From contig MEOF01000062.1 in the NCBI GenBank assembly GCA_001769505.1, positions 1-64,000 on the forward strand: a stretch of 64,000 bases of DNA, in the 5' to 3' direction. Source of the DNA: Bacteroidetes bacterium GWF2_33_38 (lineage in GTDB: Bacteria; Bacteroidota; Bacteroidia; Bacteroidales; GWF2-33-38). Positions 8,941 through 16,980 of this stretch are shown here, in pieces. Position 1 is the stretch's first letter; every line of letters begins with the position of its first letter. The position numbers and the translations under genes were made by a program. Under the pieces are notes generated by a model. That model searched no databases, had not been told where the DNA came from, and saw only the letters and a program-made list of their open reading frames with translations.

Positions 8941-9435
8941 ATGAAAGCTAAAAATGTAATAGTTGCTTTTGTAGTAATGATGATTTCATGGCTTTTGCTA
9001 AATTGGTCGTTCAATCCAATAATTCTAGTTGTTGGCGTAATTTTATCACTTGCAATAAGTGTTATTTTTTGTGGCAAATGCAGTGTTTTTGAGGGAATAA
9101 AAATAACACCGAAAGCTTTTTTATACACGTTTATTTATTTGTTTGTTTTTATTCGAGAATTAATTAAAGCAAATATTGATGTTACCAAAAGAGTTTTATC
9201 GCCCACCTTACCCATTAATCCTGGAATTGTTAAAATAAAAACAAATTTGAAATCGAAGATGGCGAGATTAATATTGGCCAACTCAATTACATTAACGCCT
9301 GGAACATTCACAGTACATATCGAAGGAGACTTTTTTTACATCCATTGGATTAGTGTAGAAGCGAAAAATATAGAGGAAGCAACTCAAAAAATAGCAGATA
9401 CTTTTGAAAACATATTGAAAGAATTATATGATTAA
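8941..9435 (+). CDS. mnhE: Mrp/Mnh antiporter subunit E-like protein
   Basis: The MnhE subunit is part of the multi-subunit cation/proton antiporter module. The N-terminal third holds closely spaced hydrophobic segments, and the C-terminal half is a soluble domain with the family signature ANSITLTPGTFTVHIEGDFFYIHW. The track begins at TTG 8938, but the adjacent ATG at 8941 is the better start. The stop overlaps the next start by 8 nt, indicating translational coupling. This is the first cistron of the 13-gene redox-pump operon, as in the Mrp-like half of archaeal Mbh/Mbx clusters. Confidence 0.9.
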   Translation: MKAKNVIVAFVVMMISWLLLNWSFNPIILVVGVILSLAISVIFCGKCSVFEGIKITPKAFLYTFIYLFVFIRELIKANIDVTKRVLSPTLPINPGIVKIKTNLKSKMARLILANSITLTPGTFTVHIEGDFFYIHWISVEAKNIEEATQKIADTFENILKELYD

Positions 9436-9694
9436 TACAGATTTTATAATATATGTAGCGGTAGCAATTTTACTCATTGCTATGTTTTTGAATATGCTAC
9501 GTTTTATTAAAGGACCAACACTAGTTGATAAAATTATTGCCTTCGATGTTTTATCAATATCAGGGCTTGTTTTGATTGGTATTTTAGCAATTTTATCAAA
9601 TCGAATGATATATATTGATGTTGCAATTGTTTATGGACTATTGAGTTTTATGGGAGTTATTGTAGTTGCAAAATATATTCAGAAAGGATTATAA
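9428..9694 (+). CDS. mnhF: Mrp/Mnh antiporter subunit F-like protein
   Basis: A small membrane protein of 88 residues with three predicted helices. The signature LRFIKGPTLVDKIIAFDVLSI, spanning residues about 24-44, matches the MnhF family pattern RxxxGPtxxDRixAxD. Its start overlaps the mnhE stop and only 2 nt separate it from mnhG, so the three are surely co-translated. In the assembled complex MnhF-like subunits help anchor the antiporter module beside the hydrogenase-derived membrane arm. Confidence 0.9.
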   Translation: MINTDFIIYVAVAILLIAMFLNMLRFIKGPTLVDKIIAFDVLSISGLVLIGILAILSNRMIYIDVAIVYGLLSFMGVIVVAKYIQKGL

Positions 9695-9696
9695 TT

Positions 9697-10074
9697 ATGG
9701 ATATAATAAAATTAATAGGTGGGATTTTTCTTTTAGGCGGTTCTTTGTCCTTGTTGGTCTCAGCAATTGGGCTTTTAAGAATGCCTGATGTTTATAACAG
9801 AGTACAAGTTGGAACCAAAGCTTCAACTTTTGGAGCAATTGTATCCTTTGTTGGAATAGCATTGTTAAAATATGAACATTGGTTTACCGGCGAAAATTGG
9901 TTAGGAAGAGCAGCTATTTTAATAATATTTATTTACATCACTAATCCGGTGTCATCACATGTTTTAATGAGGGCAGCGTATTTTATGAAAGTTCCTCTTT
10001 CAAAAATCACTAGTACTGACGTGCTAAGAGACGATTTAAATAATAATGTTATAAAAGAGCCAAAAAATGAATAG
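9697..10074 (+). CDS. mnhG: Mrp/Mnh antiporter subunit G-like protein
   Basis: This 125-residue protein has three membrane helices and the MnhG signature AIGLLRMPDVYNRVQVGTKA followed by SFVGIALL. It then shows TNPVSSHVLMRAAY, typical of the family's third helix. The last codons overlap the next gene by 8 nt. MnhE, F and G together form the conserved small-subunit block that precedes the large pumps in Mrp and Mbx-type clusters. Confidence 0.9.
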   Translation: MDIIKLIGGIFLLGGSLSLLVSAIGLLRMPDVYNRVQVGTKASTFGAIVSFVGIALLKYEHWFTGENWLGRAAILIIFIYITNPVSSHVLMRAAYFMKVPLSKITSTDVLRDDLNNNVIKEPKNE

Positions 10075-10324
10075 AGAATTTTTATATATCGTATTAACCA
10101 TTTTTTTGGGAGTAGCGTCCATCGTACTTTCATTTATTTCGATACACAGCAAAAAGCTTTCTCTAGCAGTTATTGCAGTAGGAGTAGTTAGTTTGTTTGC
10201 TTCGATTTTGTTTTTATTAATGTCTGCACCAGATGTTGCTATGACAGAAGCTGCCATTGGAAGTGGATTAACAACCTTAATTTTCTTTTATGTTTTAAAT
10301 AAAATTAAAAAGTCAGATGCTTAA
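10067..10324 (+). CDS. MbhD-like (DUF4040) small membrane subunit
   Basis: An 85-residue protein with about three helices. The motif LMSAPDVAMTEAAIGSGL is diagnostic of the domain present as MbhD/MbxD in archaeal complexes and as the C-terminal part of MnhA in Mrp antiporters. The conserved glutamate in TEA is thought to take part in ion translocation. Here the domain stands as a free polypeptide, the arrangement of Mbh/Mbx clusters rather than of classical Mrp operons. It overlaps both neighbours by 8 nt. Confidence 0.85.
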   Translation: MNREFLYIVLTIFLGVASIVLSFISIHSKKLSLAVIAVGVVSLFASILFLLMSAPDVAMTEAAIGSGLTTLIFFYVLNKIKKSDA

Positions 10325-11018
10325 GAATATTATTATAGCCGTAATTTTAATTGTTTTTGCCGTATTGTTTTTTGATTTATTTATGCTTTACGAAGCAAGA
10401 ACAGGATTAACAGGAATTGCTCAATATTACGCACAAAATGGGGCTAAAGAGGTTGGTGCGGCAAACTTAGTAACGTCTATTGTGGTTACTTACAGAGGAT
10501 TTGACACACTTGGTGAAGTAACAATTTTGTTTGTTGCTGCTTCCATAATCTCATTCTTTTTAAAATTGAAAGAAAATGATGAAAGCAAAAACATATCGAG
10601 TAAAGATACCACCGAAATTTTAGTTACAGCATCAAATGTTCTTGTGCCAGTAATTTTCTTGTTTGGTATTTACGTATTCATCAATGGACATTTGACTCCC
10701 GGAGGAGGATTTCAGGGTGGAGCAATTATTGCAACCGGAGTCGCTCTTATGATTTTAGCAAACCCAAACATAAAAATAAATACTCAAATTATACATTGGG
10801 TTGAAAGTATTTCGGGTGTCGGTTACGTTGTTGTCGGTATATTTGGGTTGATTTTAGCAGGAGGCTTTTTAGATAATAAAATTACAGGTTTAGGAGAATT
10901 CGGGGCACTCTTTAGTGCAGGAGCAATACCAATCATTTACAGCTTTATCGGACTGAAAGTAGGAGCTGAAATTTCTAATATTCTTAACAAATATCAAAAA
11001 TCACAAAAAAATGATTAA
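10317..11018 (+). CDS. mnhB: MnhB-like subunit with MbhE-like N-terminus
   Basis: Residues 1-85 carry LVTSIVVTYRGFDTLGEVTI, typical of MbhE-like segments. Residues about 95-233 are an MnhB domain with FINGHLTPGGGFQGGAIIAT. The two parts are separate genes in some archaeal clusters and fused in others. Six to seven membrane helices are expected. The gene overlaps the previous and following cistrons by 8 nt each. It should form part of the ion-translocating module. Confidence 0.87.
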   Translation: MLKNIIIAVILIVFAVLFFDLFMLYEARTGLTGIAQYYAQNGAKEVGAANLVTSIVVTYRGFDTLGEVTILFVAASIISFFLKLKENDESKNISSKDTTEILVTASNVLVPVIFLFGIYVFINGHLTPGGGFQGGAIIATGVALMILANPNIKINTQIIHWVESISGVGYVVVGIFGLILAGGFLDNKITGLGEFGALFSAGAIPIIYSFIGLKVGAEISNILNKYQKSQKND

Positions 11019-11400
11019 TACTGAATATTTTACATTAGGACATATAAGTTTATTACTTGGCTTTATACTTATTATTGTTGGTTTTTGGGGTATATTAACT
11101 CAAAAAAATATAGTAAAAATTATTTTGGCTTTTTCAATTGCTGATGCAGGAATAAATATTTTGATTGTAAGTTTAGGATATGTAATTGGTAAAACGGCTC
11201 CTATCATCGACGGTTCTGTTGTGCAAAAAGCTGGTATTGATGTTTCTGATTCAATTGTTGACCCGGTACCACAGGCATTAGTATTAACTTCAATTGTTAT
11301 TGGATTTGGAGTTACCGCATTAATGTTGGCATATGCAATGAAACTTTTTACTGCCAAAAAAACTTTACATATTAATAAATTTAACGATTTAAAATGGTAA
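11011..11400 (+). CDS. mnhC: MnhC/NuoK-like subunit
   Basis: This 129-residue protein has three helices and resembles MnhC, MbhG and NuoK. It shows IVGFWGILTQKNIVKIIL and the family ending VPQALVLTSIVIGFGVTALM. The conserved loop between helices 2 and 3 is present (GSVVQKAGIDVSDSIVDPV). In complex I and Mbh, NuoK-like subunits carry a glutamate or other polar residue in the proton path. The stop overlaps the start of the giant antiporter gene by 7 nt. Confidence 0.88.
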   Translation: MINTEYFTLGHISLLLGFILIIVGFWGILTQKNIVKIILAFSIADAGINILIVSLGYVIGKTAPIIDGSVVQKAGIDVSDSIVDPVPQALVLTSIVIGFGVTALMLAYAMKLFTAKKTLHINKFNDLKW

Positions 11401-14400
11401 CACCAATATTTATTGTCGCAACAGCTCTTGGAGTTGGTTTTGCAATAGGAGTTTTAAATAAGTTTGGGCGAAATTTTACTGGAGCATTAGTGCTTGCCGC
11501 TCTTTCTTTTATGACGTTTATTTCTTTTCAATGGTTTTATGCCTTAACTTTTAATAATTTATCAGAAGCTTATGTTTTTACTGGAGGATTTAAGCCTCCT
11601 TTTGCCATAAATTTACTAATGGGACAATACGAATCTATTGCCACTCTAATGATAAATTTAATTGGTTTTCTTGGGGCAGTTTATTTGTATAAAAGTTTAA
11701 AAGAAAGAGGTTCTGATGCACAAGTCGTTTACCTGATTCTTATAATGGCTCTTAATGTTTTGGTAATGACACGTGATATTTTTAATCTCTTTGTTTTTTC
11801 AGAAATAACAAGCGTGGCAATTGCCGGACTAATTCTTCTTGAAAAAGGTACTCGTTCAATTAGTGCAGGGTTTAAATATATAATAGCGACAAGTGTAATT
11901 TCAACAATTTTTCTCATAGGAATTGTCTTTGCTTATTTTATCACCGGAACTTTAAATATTGACGATTTTATTGGAATCAGTTTATCGACATATAAAGGAG
12001 GAACTATCGTGGTTTTTTTAATAATGATTTCCGCTGTGTTAGAACTAAAACCTTTTCCTGCCAATGGTTGGGGAATCGATATTTATGAGGCTTCAGAGGC
12101 TGGATTTTCGGCAATTATTTCTGCTGCAACTACGACTGCTTCACTTTTTGTTTTATATAAAATTATGGCATTTGCCGGAGCTGAATGGAATTATTATATC
12201 GCTCTTATTGGAATGATAACATTTATAGGAAGTAATTTATTGGGTCTCAAACAAGATAATACCCGCCGAATGCTTGGTTATTCTTCGATAGGACAAGTTG
12301 GATTGCTAATAACAATTTTAGGATTTAAGGATATTTTAGGTGAAAACGCTCCATTTATATTTTTCGGAATTCTAATTTCGCATTATTTTGCAAAAGCAGG
12401 ATTATTCTGGCTTTCGGGCATTATTAACGCATCTAATTTAAAGGCTTGGTCTATTATTCGTAAAAAGCCAATTCTTTTATTTCTGATGGGAACTTTTATT
12501 TTTGCGTTAATCGGATTTCCTCCATTCCCTTCGTTTTTTGCAAAATGGACGTTGGTTATGGATCTTGTTAAAACAGGAAACATCGTTTGGGTTATTGGAA
12601 TTCTATTAGGGTCGTTGTTTGAAGCTATTTATTTATTCCGATGGTTTGGATATGCAATTAAGGGAGACGCAGAAAAAACAGAAGAATATAAAATCGAATT
12701 CCATAAAATAATACCAGTTTGGATTGTTGCATTATCGTTATATGTTTTAGGATATTTTATCGCCCAATACAATGAATTTACTTCTGTTATTAATTTTATT
12801 CCGTTGGCTTTTGTCGCTCTTATTTTTGCCATAGATTTCATGCCCGTTTTGATAAAAAATACGATTGCAATTATTGGAATGATTTTTTATTTCTACACTA
12901 TTTATCCTCAATTGGATAATCTCCGATTAATTTTTGAAGTCATATTTTTAATAGGTGGAATTTTAGCCCTTATTGCAGGTTATTTACACAAAGGGAAACG
13001 AATAGGTTTTTATCCTGTTGCATTGCTTATGTATGCAGGGTTAACAGGAATTTTGGAAGCTAAAACTACCTTAGAATTTTTCTATGGATGGGAGCTGATG
13101 ACAGCCGGCTCTTATTTTTTGATTATTCGAGGAAAACGTTCAATGACTCACGCATTAAGTTATATGTTGTTTTCTCTTGCAGGAGCTTATGCGATTTTAA
13201 CTGCTTTCGGAATAGCAAGCGTAGGACAAAGTACATGGTCGTTAAGTATAATCAACAATATTCAATATATTCCTTTATGGGCGTATTCTTTATTAATAAT
13301 TGGTTTTTTAACAAAAACAGCATCAATCGGATTACATATTTGGTTACCTGGAGCTCATGCTGAAGCTGAGAGCGATGTTTCTCCGATGGTATCAGCAATT
13401 TTATTAAAAGCTGGAGTTTTTGGAATTGTGTTAACTTTAATCGGCATGGGGGCTGAAAATAATCAATATTCTGAACTTGTGTATGTGTTAGGTTGGCTTG
13501 GAGCAATTACAGCATTGATAGGAAATTTAGCAGCAGTTTTTCAAGAAGATGCAAAGCGATTATTAGCATATTCGTCAATTGGACAACTCGGATACATTGT
13601 TTTTGGTTTTGCAATGATGACACATTTAGGTTGGTTGGCAGCATTTACCTACACCATAAATCACTTTATGTATAAATCAATTCTATTTTTAACAATTGGA
13701 GCAGTAGTTTTGAGAGTTAAAACACACAATATGTACGAAATGGGCGGTTTAATTAAAAAAATGCCATTTGCATTTATAGCCGTTTTAATTTCAATAATTG
13801 CACTTTCGGGAGTTCCACCTTTATCAGGATTTGCCGGAAAATGGTTGTTGTACAATGCTGTAATTTTAAAAGGTTGGTATTTACAAGGAGCAATTGCATT
13901 TTTTTCAGGAATTATTGCATTTTTATATTTATTTAAATTGATAAGTTCAATTTTTTTAGGACAACTAAAAGATAATCACCGAAATGTAAAAGAAATATCA
14001 ATTTGGTTTATAATTCCAATTTATATTTTAATAGTTGGATTAATGATTTTTGCCGCAAAACCCGAATTAATTCTTCAACCATTAGGAACAATGATTTCAC
14101 AATATTTCCCTGAAGGAGGATTAAATTGGAATGGAGGAATGGCAACAACATCAATAGGATATTGGCACGGAACTCACATTATGATTATTGTTGGAATTAT
14201 GTTTGCTATTTTATTTTCGTGGTTAGCATTTTTAAGCCGAAAAGCACAAAAAGTGAAACAATTCAACATTGTATATTCGGGCGAAAGACCTTTTACACCC
14301 GAAACTACACACGTTTCATACAACATTTTTGCAGGTTACAACAAAGCATTAGGATTTTTAGTTCTTCCTTGGATTACCGATTTTTGGACATTAACAACAA

Positions 14401-14516
14401 ACATTGTGCACGACATTTCGGGCTTCGTTAGACGAATTTATAGTGGCAACGGACAAACATATTTAACACACATAGTATTGTATGTAGTGGTTATATATTT
14501 TGTGTTTTTTAATTAA
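11394..14516 (+). CDS. Tandem fusion of two NuoL/M/N-like antiporter subunits
   Basis: A 1040-residue, almost wholly membrane-embedded protein made of two proton/sodium pump modules. Module 1 (about 1-430) has the helix-5 glutamate in FNLFVFSEITSVAIAGLI and the broken-helix lysine in LELKPFPANGWGIDIYEASE. Module 2 (about 520-1000) has FFYGWELMTAGSYFLI, GFLTKTASIGLHIWLPGAHA and INHFMYKSILFLTIGA. All are positions used for ion transfer in complex I antiporter subunits. Both modules keep an R-x-L-x-YSSIGQ loop. Archaeal Mbx/MBS has two separate pump subunits, whereas here they form one chain. The reading frame is continuous with no sign of a merged frameshift. Confidence 0.9.
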   Translation: MVTPIFIVATALGVGFAIGVLNKFGRNFTGALVLAALSFMTFISFQWFYALTFNNLSEAYVFTGGFKPPFAINLLMGQYESIATLMINLIGFLGAVYLYKSLKERGSDAQVVYLILIMALNVLVMTRDIFNLFVFSEITSVAIAGLILLEKGTRSISAGFKYIIATSVISTIFLIGIVFAYFITGTLNIDDFIGISLSTYKGGTIVVFLIMISAVLELKPFPANGWGIDIYEASEAGFSAIISAATTTASLFVLYKIMAFAGAEWNYYIALIGMITFIGSNLLGLKQDNTRRMLGYSSIGQVGLLITILGFKDILGENAPFIFFGILISHYFAKAGLFWLSGIINASNLKAWSIIRKKPILLFLMGTFIFALIGFPPFPSFFAKWTLVMDLVKTGNIVWVIGILLGSLFEAIYLFRWFGYAIKGDAEKTEEYKIEFHKIIPVWIVALSLYVLGYFIAQYNEFTSVINFIPLAFVALIFAIDFMPVLIKNTIAIIGMIFYFYTIYPQLDNLRLIFEVIFLIGGILALIAGYLHKGKRIGFYPVALLMYAGLTGILEAKTTLEFFYGWELMTAGSYFLIIRGKRSMTHALSYMLFSLAGAYAILTAFGIASVGQSTWSLSIINNIQYIPLWAYSLLIIGFLTKTASIGLHIWLPGAHAEAESDVSPMVSAILLKAGVFGIVLTLIGMGAENNQYSELVYVLGWLGAITALIGNLAAVFQEDAKRLLAYSSIGQLGYIVFGFAMMTHLGWLAAFTYTINHFMYKSILFLTIGAVVLRVKTHNMYEMGGLIKKMPFAFIAVLISIIALSGVPPLSGFAGKWLLYNAVILKGWYLQGAIAFFSGIIAFLYLFKLISSIFLGQLKDNHRNVKEISIWFIIPIYILIVGLMIFAAKPELILQPLGTMISQYFPEGGLNWNGGMATTSIGYWHGTHIMIIVGIMFAILFSWLAFLSRKAQKVKQFNIVYSGERPFTPETTHVSYNIFAGYNKALGFLVLPWITDFWTLTTNIVHDISGFVRRIYSGNGQTYLTHIVLYVVVIYFVFFN

Positions 14517-14540
14517 TTTTTTAAGTAAAATATTATTAAA

Positions 14541-15446
14541 ATGAATATCGATTTTACTAAACTATTTTTTACCTTTTTAGGATTAATGATAGTTCTTAAT
14601 TGGGGTTTATTAATGAGTGCAATTATGCGAAAAATTGGAGCAAGAGTTGCCGGACGATACGGAATTCCTTGGTTTCAACCTTGGGTTGATTTAATTAAAA
14701 ACTACGCAGTGCGATCGCAAATAACTCACGGAATTATGTTTTATTTAGGACCCGTTTTTCGTTTATCGGGAGGCGTTGGTTTGTTTCTTTTTATGCCAAT
14801 ACTTTTTGGTTCAAATTTGTGGAGTAATTTTTCGTTTCAAGGCGATTTAATTTTAATATTGTATTTTCAATTTTTTGGAATGCTCGGAATGGCTCTTGGA
14901 GCAGGAGAAGGCGGTCAACCACATTCGTTTATTGGAATTAGCCGTGGACTTTCGCAATTCACAACCATTGAAGTTCCAATGACTTTAGCAGTAATTTCAC
15001 TTGCCGTTCAATATCACACATTATCAATTTCAGAAATTGTGGCAGCACAACAAGGCGGAATTATGAATTGGACAATGTTCACAAATCCATTTGCAACCGC
15101 AGCTGCAATGCTATCGTTACTTGGAGCATTTGGACATTCGCCATTCGATTTAGTAAAAGCACCAAACGAAATTCCAATTGGACCACCAACCGAATATCAC
15201 GGAACTTTTTTAGGTGTTTTAAGAACCAACGCAGCAATTTTGCACGTAGTTGAAACTGTGTTGTTTATGAATTTATTTTTTGGCGGAGCAAGCAATTGGT
15301 TTGAACTAATAATAAAATCATTCTTAATCTATTTTTGGTCGGTTTTTGTTGGAATGGTTTTTCCACGATTTAGAATTGAACAATCGGTAGTGTGGTTTTT
15401 AAAAGTACCTTTAATATTGGGAATTATTGCAATTCTGTTGCTTTAG
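14541..15446 (+). CDS. NuoH/MbhM-like membrane anchor subunit
   Basis: This 301-residue, eight-helix protein belongs to the NuoH/HyfC/MbhM family that links the soluble redox arm to the membrane arm. Characteristic stretches are RYGIPWFQPWVDLIKNY, AGEGGQPHSFIGISRGLSQF and SPFDLVKAPNEIPIGPPTEY, the last with acidic residues facing the quinone or redox site in relatives. It starts 24 nt after the antiporter fusion. The spacer to the next gene holds a tandem-repeat array, unlike the overlapping junctions in the first half of the operon. Confidence 0.9.
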   Translation: MNIDFTKLFFTFLGLMIVLNWGLLMSAIMRKIGARVAGRYGIPWFQPWVDLIKNYAVRSQITHGIMFYLGPVFRLSGGVGLFLFMPILFGSNLWSNFSFQGDLILILYFQFFGMLGMALGAGEGGQPHSFIGISRGLSQFTTIEVPMTLAVISLAVQYHTLSISEIVAAQQGGIMNWTMFTNPFATAAAMLSLLGAFGHSPFDLVKAPNEIPIGPPTEYHGTFLGVLRTNAAILHVVETVLFMNLFFGGASNWFELIIKSFLIYFWSVFVGMVFPRFRIEQSVVWFLKVPLILGIIAILLL

Positions 15447-15450
15447 GGAA

Positions 15451-15550
15451 TTTACTATTGATATTTACTATTGATATTTACTATTGATAATTACTAATTG
15501 ATAATTGCTCATTGCTCATTGCTAATTGCTCATTGAACATTGCTAATTGA
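15451..15550. repeat. Compound minisatellite inside the redox operon
   Basis: Three exact copies of the 13-mer TTTACTATTGATA (15451-15489) and one diverged copy are followed by six heptamers of the form ATTGCTC/ATTGCTA (15504-15545). The array ends 7 nt before the likely ATG of the NuoB-like gene at 15558, so changes in copy number could alter leader length or translation. Confidence 0.8.
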
Positions 15551-15557
15551 AAAAAAA

Positions 15558-16250
15558 ATGACAGACGAAAAATTAAATAACGAACAAATGGAAAGTGTTT
15601 CAAGATTTTTTGCTCCTGAAAACGAGTTAAAAAAAGTAGAAACTCCCGATGGACAAATAATTGAAGTAAATCCATTACAAGATTATTTTTCAGAAGCACG
15701 ACCCAAAGTTCACGAACCCAATAGTTCAAAAATTATTGAAAAATTCTTAAATTGGGCTAGAGCAGAGTCACTATGGGTGTTAGGTTTTGGAACCGGATGC
15801 GGAAGTATTGAAATTCCACCACTTTTAACACCACGTTTCGATGCTTTCCGATATGGAGTTCAAATGCGACCAACACCACGCCAATCAAATGTAATAATTA
15901 TTTCAGGATATTTAGCCGTAAAAACGTTAAAAAGAGTTGTGCGTAGTTACGAACAAATGCAAAATCCAAAATATGTAATTGCACTTGGAAGTTGCACAAT
16001 AAATGGAGGAATGTATTTCGATAGTTATAACACAATTAATAGGCTCGACCATTATATTCCGGTTGATGTTTATATTGCAGGTTGTATGCCACGCCCCGAA
16101 GCATTATTAGCAGGTTTTGGAAAACTAAAAGAACTCATAAAAGACGGAAAAGCTGAAAATGCAAATAAATATGTCGAAAATTTTGATTGGTATAAAGCAA
16201 ATCAAAAAAAAATTATAAAAGATTGGAATATGCCCGATTATAATTGGTAG
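15558..16250 (+). CDS. NuoB/MbxJ-like iron-sulfur subunit with three cysteines
   Basis: The family carries the 4Fe-4S cluster closest to the active site. The track's TTG start at 15540 is replaced by ATG 15558 (MTDEKLNN), which leaves 230 residues. The whole protein has only three cysteines, in GFGTGCGSIE, ALGSCTING and IAGCMPRPEA. NuoB has four cluster ligands, starting with a CC pair; hydrogenase small subunits use CxxC there. Here the second residue of the pair is glycine. A cluster with one non-cysteine site is predicted, as reported for the archaeal sulfur-reducing MBS complex. The N-terminal 70 residues are a charged extension. Confidence 0.9.
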   Translation: MTDEKLNNEQMESVSRFFAPENELKKVETPDGQIIEVNPLQDYFSEARPKVHEPNSSKIIEKFLNWARAESLWVLGFGTGCGSIEIPPLLTPRFDAFRYGVQMRPTPRQSNVIIISGYLAVKTLKRVVRSYEQMQNPKYVIALGSCTINGGMYFDSYNTINRLDHYIPVDVYIAGCMPRPEALLAGFGKLKELIKDGKAENANKYVENFDWYKANQKKIIKDWNMPDYNW

Positions 16251-16339
16251 AAAGTGAAGGTTATAGAGGAAATATGGAAATAAAGGTATAGAGGAAACAA
16301 GAAAATAAAACAAATTATAAAATTGAAAAGCAAATCTAA

Positions 16340-16412
16340 TTCCCCCTTAGAAAAGGGGGCGAGGGGGATTGAAAAAAAATAGATTTCTCGCAAGAAACTC
16401 GAAATGACAAAA
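16340..16412. repeat. Intergenic repeat segment between nuoB- and nuoC-like genes
   Basis: A CCCCCTTAGAAAAGGGGG hairpin (about 16343-16360) is followed by AGATTTCTCGCAAGAAACTC and CGAAATGACA. The second part matches the end of the larger element at 18200-18405. It sits within a 172-nt operon spacer with no ORF. Confidence 0.6.
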
Positions 16413-16422
16413 AGAACGAAAA

Positions 16423-16980
16423 ATGAAAAACTTATTAGAGCAATTAAATAAAAAATACACACTTTCTGAAATTGATTTTCAGAACCCGCAATTTGTGTAT
16501 GTTACTATATCACACGAAAATACAATTGATTTAATAACGCATTTGCGTGATGTTGAAGGTTTTACACATTTTGTATTACTTTCTTGTGTTGATTGGATTG
16601 AAGATGGAAAATTTCAATTAAGTTATTTTTTAAATCAACCCGAAAAAAAAATGGATTTAGTTGTTCGATGTTTTATTAATAGAGACAATGCCGAAATGCA
16701 ATCAGCACATCATTTGTGGAAACATATTGAAACTTACCAACGAGAACTTCGCGAAATGTATGGAATTAATTTTCCCGGAAGTCCACGAATTGAAGAAAAT
16801 TTTATATTAGAAGGTTGGGATAATATACCGCCAATGCGAAGAGAATTTGATACAAAAAAATATTCCGAAGAAACATTTTTTCCTCGTCCAGGAAGAAAAA
16901 AATATGACCCTGCAACATATATGAAAGAAAAATTGTATCCAAACGCACCAACAAATGCAAAAATAAATAAAAATGAGTAG
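16423..16980 (+). CDS. NuoC/MbxK-like 30-kDa subunit
   Basis: A 185-residue soluble subunit of the complex I 30-kDa family, which supports the NuoD/NuoB core. The signature RELREMYGINFPGSPRIEEN corresponds to the family's ERE-x-x-D-x-x-GI-x-F-x-GHP region; asparagine replaces the common aspartate and serine replaces the histidine. The C-terminus is a lysine-rich tail. Its stop overlaps the NuoD-like start by 8 nt, so the two are co-translated. Confidence 0.87.
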   Translation: MKNLLEQLNKKYTLSEIDFQNPQFVYVTISHENTIDLITHLRDVEGFTHFVLLSCVDWIEDGKFQLSYFLNQPEKKMDLVVRCFINRDNAEMQSAHHLWKHIETYQRELREMYGINFPGSPRIEENFILEGWDNIPPMRREFDTKKYSEETFFPRPGRKKYDPATYMKEKLYPNAPTNAKINKNE

